Shown here one piece after another: positions 15,147 through 19,185 of a stretch of 19,185 nt of DNA (the first letter of the stretch is position 1; each line of letters starts with the position of its first letter). This stretch comes from Candidatus Margulisiibacteriota bacterium (GTDB taxonomy: Bacteria > Margulisbacteria > Termititenacia > Termititenacales > Termititenacaceae). The notes under the pieces were generated by a model. The model had not been told where the DNA came from, made no database searches, and worked only from the letters and a program-made list of their open reading frames with translations. The DNA lies in the NCBI GenBank assembly GCA_031279305.1, contig JAITIS010000125.1, forward strand, positions 1 through 19,185, in the 5' to 3' direction. Made by a program: the position numbers and the translations under genes.

Positions 15147-17681
15147 GTGGCGCAGGAATTCAAAAATCTATATGAAGTGTACGTGCAGAGGGCGGCGGAG
15201 AGAGAGGACAAGCCTTTATTTGATAAAATTTATTCTTACCGCCAGGCTTGGAATCTGGCCAAAAACCGCGCGCGTTTTCTGCTGGCGCAGGGCATAGGCC
15301 GCGGTGATGTGGTCGGCCTGCTCAGCTTAAACAGCTGGGAATGGTGCGTCACTTATATGGCGATTACCAGCATCGGCGCCATCGCCCTGCATATGGATTT
15401 CAATCTGGACATCAGCTCTTGGCAGGCTATGCTCGATAAAGTGGCGGCCAAAATGCTTTTTGTGTCGCGCGAATTTGCCGGCCAGAAATTTGAACGGGTG
15501 CAGGTCGCGGATCTGCATTCCGGCTGGAATGACCAGGAGACCGAGCTGCCCAATCCGCAGGCGGATATGCAGTCGATGGCCTCGCTGTGTTTCACCTCCG
15601 GCACGACCGGCGATCCCAAAATCGTGCAGTTAACCCACGGCAATGTATATTACACCGCCCGGGGGCTGGTGGAGTATTTCTGGAACTTAGGCGCTATCGA
15701 CGGTTTTGAAACCGTGCTGGCTATTTTGCCGTTGTATCACAGCTATGGTATGCAGGCCAATTTTTTTGACTTTTTGGTGCTGGGCGGTCATATCATTTTT
15801 CAAAATTCGCTCAAAGGCCCCGACCTCATCAAAAGCCTCTCCGAAAACACCGTTCATATTTTTTGCGGTGTGCCGCAGCTTTGGGAAATATTTTTTGACA
15901 ATATTGCGCTCAAAGTAAAAAACGCCTCGCGCTTGAAGTATCTGTTGTTTATGGCGGCGCTAAACAGCGCTGTAGTCTGGCGGAAAATCCCGCTGTTAAA
16001 TAAACTGCTGGCCAAGATTTTTGAGCCGGTGCACGCGGTCATCGGCAAAAATATGAAATTTTTTATCAGCGGCGGCGCGGCGCTGAAGCCTAAATATTTC
16101 CGCTACTATGTGAATATGGGTTTTCGGATCATCGAGGGCTACGGCCTGACTGAGACTATGGGCCCGGCGCTGGTGTCCAATCCGTTAAAATTAAATATCG
16201 GCTCGGTGGGCGAACCGACCAGAGGCAACGAAGTCGACTTGCGCAACATAAATGCGGACGGCGTCGGGGAAGTCTGGCTGCGCGGCGTTTCGGTGATGCC
16301 CGGTTACTGGAATAATCCGAAAGCCAACGCGGAAGTTTTTGACGGCGACGGCTGGTTTAATACCGGCGATCTGGGCGTCCGCGATAAAAAAGGCGAGCTG
16401 CATATCACTGGCCGCTCCAAAAATATTATCGTGCTTGACTCCGGCAAAAATGTTTATCCAGAAGAGCTGGAAAGTTATTATCAGTGCTCTCCGCTGATTG
16501 AGGAGATCGCGGTTTTCGGCTACCGGGTGGACGGCTCGGAGGCAGTCTATGCCGTCATTGTGCCGCGCCACAAAACTAAGGACAGCTATCAAAAAATAAA
16601 AGCGGAAATTGAGCGGTTGAATAAAAACCTGCCGAGCTACAAAGTGATCTCTAATTTTGCGGTTTCTTTCACGCCGTTGCACCGCAATTCCATTAAAAAA
16701 CTGGTTTACCGCGAGATTATCAAAGATCTGGAGCGCGGCAAATACCAGCGTTCCGCGGACAAAGAGCTGGCCAAACGGGTGCCCTATGAGCCGGATGATG
16801 CGGGGCGGAAAACAGCGCTCAAAGCTCTGGGTGAACGCTTGAATGAACCGGTGTTTTACGCCGATCAAACACTGCTGGAGCTGGAGATAGATTCTCTGAA
16901 ACTTCTGGACCTCGCGGCGTTTTTGGAGCAGCGTTTAAGAATCATTATTAAATTGGAAGAATTAGCGTCTAAACAAAATCTGCAAGAAATAGTCGAATAT
17001 CTGGCCTCCTGCTCCGCGGAACGCGCCGGCGGAGAAACCGCCGATCTTTTAGCCGGCCCGATCGTTTATAAACTTAAATCCGGCGGTAGCATTCTGCTGG
17101 GGCTGTATACCAAAGTCTGCGGTTTTCTTTCCCGCCGCCTTTGGGGGCTGACAGTTGTCCGCCCGGAATATTACCAGACGGAAAATTGTATTTTTGCGCC
17201 CAATCACGAATCCTATCTGGATATTGTCTGGCTGTGGGCGACTATGCCTGCCGCTGTGCGCCGGCGCACTTATATGCTGGCCAAAAAAGAATTGGCTCTG
17301 CTGGCCTGGCTTTTGGGCGGGCATCTGCCGCTGATCTTCGTGGACAGACAGGGGATGGCTCTGTCTTCGCTCAAAGCCGGCGGCGATGTTTTGCGGCAGG
17401 GCGCTTCGCTGATTATTTTCCCGGAAGGGACGCGTTCCTTTGACGGCGCCTTGGGCGAATTCAAAATCGGCGCCGCGCTTTTGGCCAAGAAACTGCGTAA
17501 AAAAATTGTGCCGGTCAAGATTAAAGGCGCTTTTGAGATATATCCCAGACAAAAACATTTTCCTGCTCTGCGTTCCGCGCAAAAAGGAGAAATAGCGCTC
17601 TGCCCGCCTTTGGACCCGGATGATTTTGCCACGCCGGAAGAACTGAATCAGAAATTAAAAGATGTGCTGGACCGTGCCTGA
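15147..17681 (+). CDS. Fusion of acyl-CoA/ACP ligase, acyl carrier domain and PlsC-like acyltransferase
   Basis: An 844-residue fusion starting at GTG 15147 with AAGGGAGG six bases before it. Residues 1 to about 530 are an AMP-forming acyl ligase: FTSGTTGDPK (149-158), EGYGLTET (about 330-337), FNTGDLGVRD with Asp408, GRSKNIIVLDSGKNVYPEE and the C-terminal catalytic region RNSIKKLVYREI. Residues about 545-625 are an acyl carrier domain with LEIDSLKLL, where Ser583 is the expected phosphopantetheine site. Residues about 650-844 are an acylglycerol-phosphate-type acyltransferase with NHESYLD (His687 and Asp692, the HX4D motif) and FPEGTRSFDG (758-767). The likely job is to activate a free fatty acid, load it on its own carrier and transfer it to a lysophospholipid or glycerol phosphate at the inner membrane. 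Escherichia coli Aas has the opposite domain order and no carrier domain. The acceptor is not known. Confidence 0.9.
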   Translation: MAQEFKNLYEVYVQRAAEREDKPLFDKIYSYRQAWNLAKNRARFLLAQGIGRGDVVGLLSLNSWEWCVTYMAITSIGAIALHMDFNLDISSWQAMLDKVAAKMLFVSREFAGQKFERVQVADLHSGWNDQETELPNPQADMQSMASLCFTSGTTGDPKIVQLTHGNVYYTARGLVEYFWNLGAIDGFETVLAILPLYHSYGMQANFFDFLVLGGHIIFQNSLKGPDLIKSLSENTVHIFCGVPQLWEIFFDNIALKVKNASRLKYLLFMAALNSAVVWRKIPLLNKLLAKIFEPVHAVIGKNMKFFISGGAALKPKYFRYYVNMGFRIIEGYGLTETMGPALVSNPLKLNIGSVGEPTRGNEVDLRNINADGVGEVWLRGVSVMPGYWNNPKANAEVFDGDGWFNTGDLGVRDKKGELHITGRSKNIIVLDSGKNVYPEELESYYQCSPLIEEIAVFGYRVDGSEAVYAVIVPRHKTKDSYQKIKAEIERLNKNLPSYKVISNFAVSFTPLHRNSIKKLVYREIIKDLERGKYQRSADKELAKRVPYEPDDAGRKTALKALGERLNEPVFYADQTLLELEIDSLKLLDLAAFLEQRLRIIIKLEELASKQNLQEIVEYLASCSAERAGGETADLLAGPIVYKLKSGGSILLGLYTKVCGFLSRRLWGLTVVRPEYYQTENCIFAPNHESYLDIVWLWATMPAAVRRRTYMLAKKELALLAWLLGGHLPLIFVDRQGMALSSLKAGGDVLRQGASLIIFPEGTRSFDGALGEFKIGAALLAKKLRKKIVPVKIKGAFEIYPRQKHFPALRSAQKGEIALCPPLDPDDFATPEELNQKLKDVLDRA

Positions 17682-18699
17682 AAAAGACCTTAAAAGCCTG
17701 CTGCCGGAAGAGCTGCAAAAACTGGCTGCCTTAAACGGAGAGAAATCTTTTTGCGGCACGGTGCTTTTTGAATGGATGCACCAAAAATATATCTCTGATC
17801 TAAACGCCGCTGCTAATTTGGCCAAAAAATTCCGCGCAGCTCTGCGCGGCGCCGGCTACTATATCGGCTGCCTGACCCTGTTAAAACGCGCGGCGGCTGC
17901 GGACGGCGCGCTGAAATATTTATTCGTTCTGGCCGACGGCTGTAAAATAGAAACTGTGCTTCTGGAGGATGCCGGGCGCCGGACGCTCTGCCTGTCCACA
18001 CAGGTCGGCTGCCGAAGAGCCTGTCTTTTTTGCGCCACGGGCAGAATGGGGTTTAGACGCGATCTCTCCGCGGGAGAAATAGCCGATCAGGTGCTGCAAG
18101 TGGAAAAACGCGAGCGGTTGAAAATCAATAATCTGGTTTATATGGGGATGGGCGAACCGCTGGATAATTATGAGAACACGCTTAAATCTGTGCGTATCTT
18201 AAATGATAAACGCGGCCGGAATATCGGCGCCAGACATATTACTATATCCACCTGCGGGATAATTCCCGGCATCGCGCGGCTGGCGGCGGAAAATTTGCAG
18301 ATCAGATTGGCGGTCTCTCTGCACGGCGCGACGGACGCGGTGCGCGGCCGTCTAATGCCGGTCAATAAAAAATATCCGGTCGCTGAGCTGATCCGGGCTG
18401 TCCGGGCTTATCAGAAACGCACCGGACGGCGCGTGACATTTGAATATATAATGATAGATGGCCTCAACGACACCAGAGAACACGCGCGCGGCCTGCTGAA
18501 ATTATTAAGTGGCTTGAGCGCGCAGATAAACTTGATCGAGTACAATCCCCATTCCCGCGCGGAGTTTACGCCCAGCCCGAAAAAGACGATCAAAGAATTC
18601 TGGTGGATTATTACAGACAGAGGGTTTGCCGCTTCGATCCGCTACAAACGCGGTGGTTCTATAAACGCTGGGTGCGGGCAGCTCTACGCTGGCCGTTAG
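17662..18699 (+). CDS. rlmN: Dual-specificity 23S rRNA / tRNA adenine-C2 methyltransferase
   Basis: A radical SAM enzyme that methylates C2 of A2503 in 23S rRNA and of A37 in several tRNAs. The 345 residues show CLSTQVGCRRACLFCATG with the [4Fe-4S]-binding cysteines Cys117, Cys121 and Cys124 and the family's extra cysteine Cys110. Further motifs are YMGMGEPLDNYENT, HITISTCGIIPGI, LAVSLHGATDAVRGRLMP, INLIEYNPH and, at the C-terminus, INAGCGQL with Cys338, the methyl-carrying catalytic cysteine. A Cfr resistance enzyme is unlikely, because AGCGQL and overall features match RlmN. The ATG at 17662 overlaps the preceding gene by 20 bp; an in-frame GTG at 17674 is an equally possible start, and neither has a clear ribosome-binding site. 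Confidence 0.95.
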   Translation: MCWTVPEKDLKSLLPEELQKLAALNGEKSFCGTVLFEWMHQKYISDLNAAANLAKKFRAALRGAGYYIGCLTLLKRAAAADGALKYLFVLADGCKIETVLLEDAGRRTLCLSTQVGCRRACLFCATGRMGFRRDLSAGEIADQVLQVEKRERLKINNLVYMGMGEPLDNYENTLKSVRILNDKRGRNIGARHITISTCGIIPGIARLAAENLQIRLAVSLHGATDAVRGRLMPVNKKYPVAELIRAVRAYQKRTGRRVTFEYIMIDGLNDTREHARGLLKLLSGLSAQINLIEYNPHSRAEFTPSPKKTIKEFWWIITDRGFAASIRYKRGGSINAGCGQLYAGR

Positions 18700-18838
18700 T
18701 CGTCCGGGTTAAATTATTTAAGGTATATAACTGTCCAAATCTGGGCATAACTCTTCCTGTCTGAAGAGTATAGAACAGCAAAAATCGATACATTATTGCC
18801 TGCAAGCCTATCGATATTGCTAGTGACAGGGGAGAGTT
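18700..18838 (+). other. AT-rich intergenic region with operator-like palindrome and promoter-like boxes
   Basis: These 139 bases between rlmN and the PorV-like gene are visibly richer in A/T than the neighbours. They begin with TTAAAT-T-ATTTAA (18709-18721), a perfect 6-bp inverted repeat around one base, followed by a TATATAAC stretch (18724-18731) that could be a -10 box, though no matching -35 is evident. From 18731 the sequence folds into the structured leader listed separately. No terminator for rlmN is seen. Confidence 0.5.
18731..18829 (+). ncRNA. Candidate structured leader RNA (three-way junction, riboswitch-like)
   Basis: Four pairings nest into a three-way junction. The outer stem is CTGTC (18731-18735) with GACAG (18825-18829). 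An inner continuation is GGCA (18744-18747) with TGCT (18818-18821, one G-U). The first arm is ACTCTTC (18750-18756) with GAAGAGT (18763-18769) and loop CTGTCT. The second arm is ATCGATA (18784-18790) with TATCGAT (18809-18815) and an 18-base loop. GGGGAG, the ribosome-binding site, begins at the end of the outer stem. The layout recalls c-di-GMP-I (GEMM) riboswitches, with a GCAAA segment in the junction, but the GNRA loop and much of the conserved core are missing. The class is therefore open. Confidence 0.4.
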
Positions 18839-19185
18839 ATGCGTAGATCATTTCTAGTTTTGATTTTATGCCTGCTGGCCTTTATGATGACTGCGGCCAC
18901 CAACGGCCCGGGCACCACCGCCGCCAATTATTTGAAAATCGGACTAGGCGCCAAAGCCGCTGGACTAGGCGAGAGTTTTACCGCGGCGGCTGACGACACC
19001 AGCGCGGTTTACTGGAATACCGCGGGCTTAAGCTCGCTCAAAGCCACCAGGGTGGATTTTATGCAGCTCAACTGGCTGGCCGGAATTTCCGCCAAGACAG
19101 TATTCGGCGCTTATCCGCTTTCGGAAAAAGACACACTGGGCGCTTATGTGCTGCTGTTAGATACGCCGCAGGACAAAGAAACGGT
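18839..19185 (+). CDS. PorV/PorQ-like (UPF0164) outer-membrane family protein, N-terminal part
   Basis: Only the first 115 codons are visible; the gene runs off the window. A signal peptide (MRRSFLVLILCLLAFMMTAA) is followed by GPGTTAANYLKIGLGAKAAG, GESFTAAADDTSAVYWN and TAGLSSL. This is the N-terminal signature of the PorV/PorQ and UPF0164 families, which fold as outer-membrane beta barrels. PorV itself is a shuttle and anchoring protein of the type 9 secretion system, but most members in candidate phyla have no assigned function. GGGGAG lies about 4-10 bases before the ATG at 18839. It is preceded by the structured leader, so it is probably a separate and regulated transcription unit rather than the end of the accC-rlmN operon. 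Confidence 0.85.
   Translation, partial: MRRSFLVLILCLLAFMMTAATNGPGTTAANYLKIGLGAKAAGLGESFTAAADDTSAVYWNTAGLSSLKATRVDFMQLNWLAGISAKTVFGAYPLSEKDTLGAYVLLLDTPQDKET

Noticed and set aside
18731..18829. Firm call of a c-di-GMP-I riboswitch
   Set aside because: Only the general architecture and a short junction match; the tetraloop and conserved core are not there, so it is left as an unassigned structured leader.

Overview
The window reads as bacterial chromosome from a diderm organism, coding-dense and with a G+C content around one half or slightly above. TGA, TAA and TAG all act as ordinary stops. The last gene encodes a PorV/PorQ (UPF0164)-like outer-membrane family protein. Such proteins, together with large secreted glycoside hydrolases and a ligase-carrier-acyltransferase fusion, point to an uncultivated diderm candidate lineage (Margulisbacteria/Saganbacteria, Elusimicrobiota or similar). 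This placement is inferred from gene content and is not proven. There are no tRNA or rRNA genes, insertion sequences, CRISPR arrays or prophage genes. The largest gene-free stretch is the 139 bases at 18700-18838.

Layout. (1) 2-2471: the C-terminal part of a SNF2-family helicase (cut by the window edge), then aspartokinase lysC, whose -10 box lies only 11 bases before its ATG. (2) 2468-5223: an infC-rpmI-rplT-DUF151 nuclease-queA operon behind a textbook TTGACA-18 bp-TATAAT promoter. The best infC start is the in-frame ATT at 2534, preceded by a strong Shine-Dalgarno, which matches the classical AUU-autoregulated infC start. (3) 5216-5977, minus strand: a slipin/stomatin (SPFH) gene convergent with queA and overlapping it by 8 bp. 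(4) 5978-6085: a divergent promoter region. (5) 6086-18699: a tightly packed run of accC, nusB, ribE, ribBA, an 1830-residue secreted protein, a ligase-ACP-acyltransferase fusion and rlmN, all on the plus strand with overlaps or gaps of 18 bp or less. (6) 18700-18838: an AT-richer intergenic region with a riboswitch-like three-way-junction fold. (7) 18839 to the end: the start of the PorV-like gene.

How the genes fit together. The left half is core translation and nucleic-acid metabolism (IF-3, L35, L20, queuosine synthesis) plus aspartate-family amino-acid supply. The long right-hand operon mixes fatty-acid initiation (AccC), transcription (NusB), riboflavin synthesis (RibE, RibBA), membrane lipid acylation (the fusion protein) and 23S rRNA/tRNA methylation (RlmN). 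Set among these housekeeping genes is a giant exported enzyme whose C-terminal third looks like a clan GH-A glycoside hydrolase and whose N-terminal thousand residues match no family I recognise.

The points most worth following up are that giant exoenzyme, the ligase-ACP-PlsC fusion, the structured leader before the PorV-like gene, the ATT start of infC, and the short leaders behind TRTG-type extended -10 promoters. No complete new defence or mobile system is visible.
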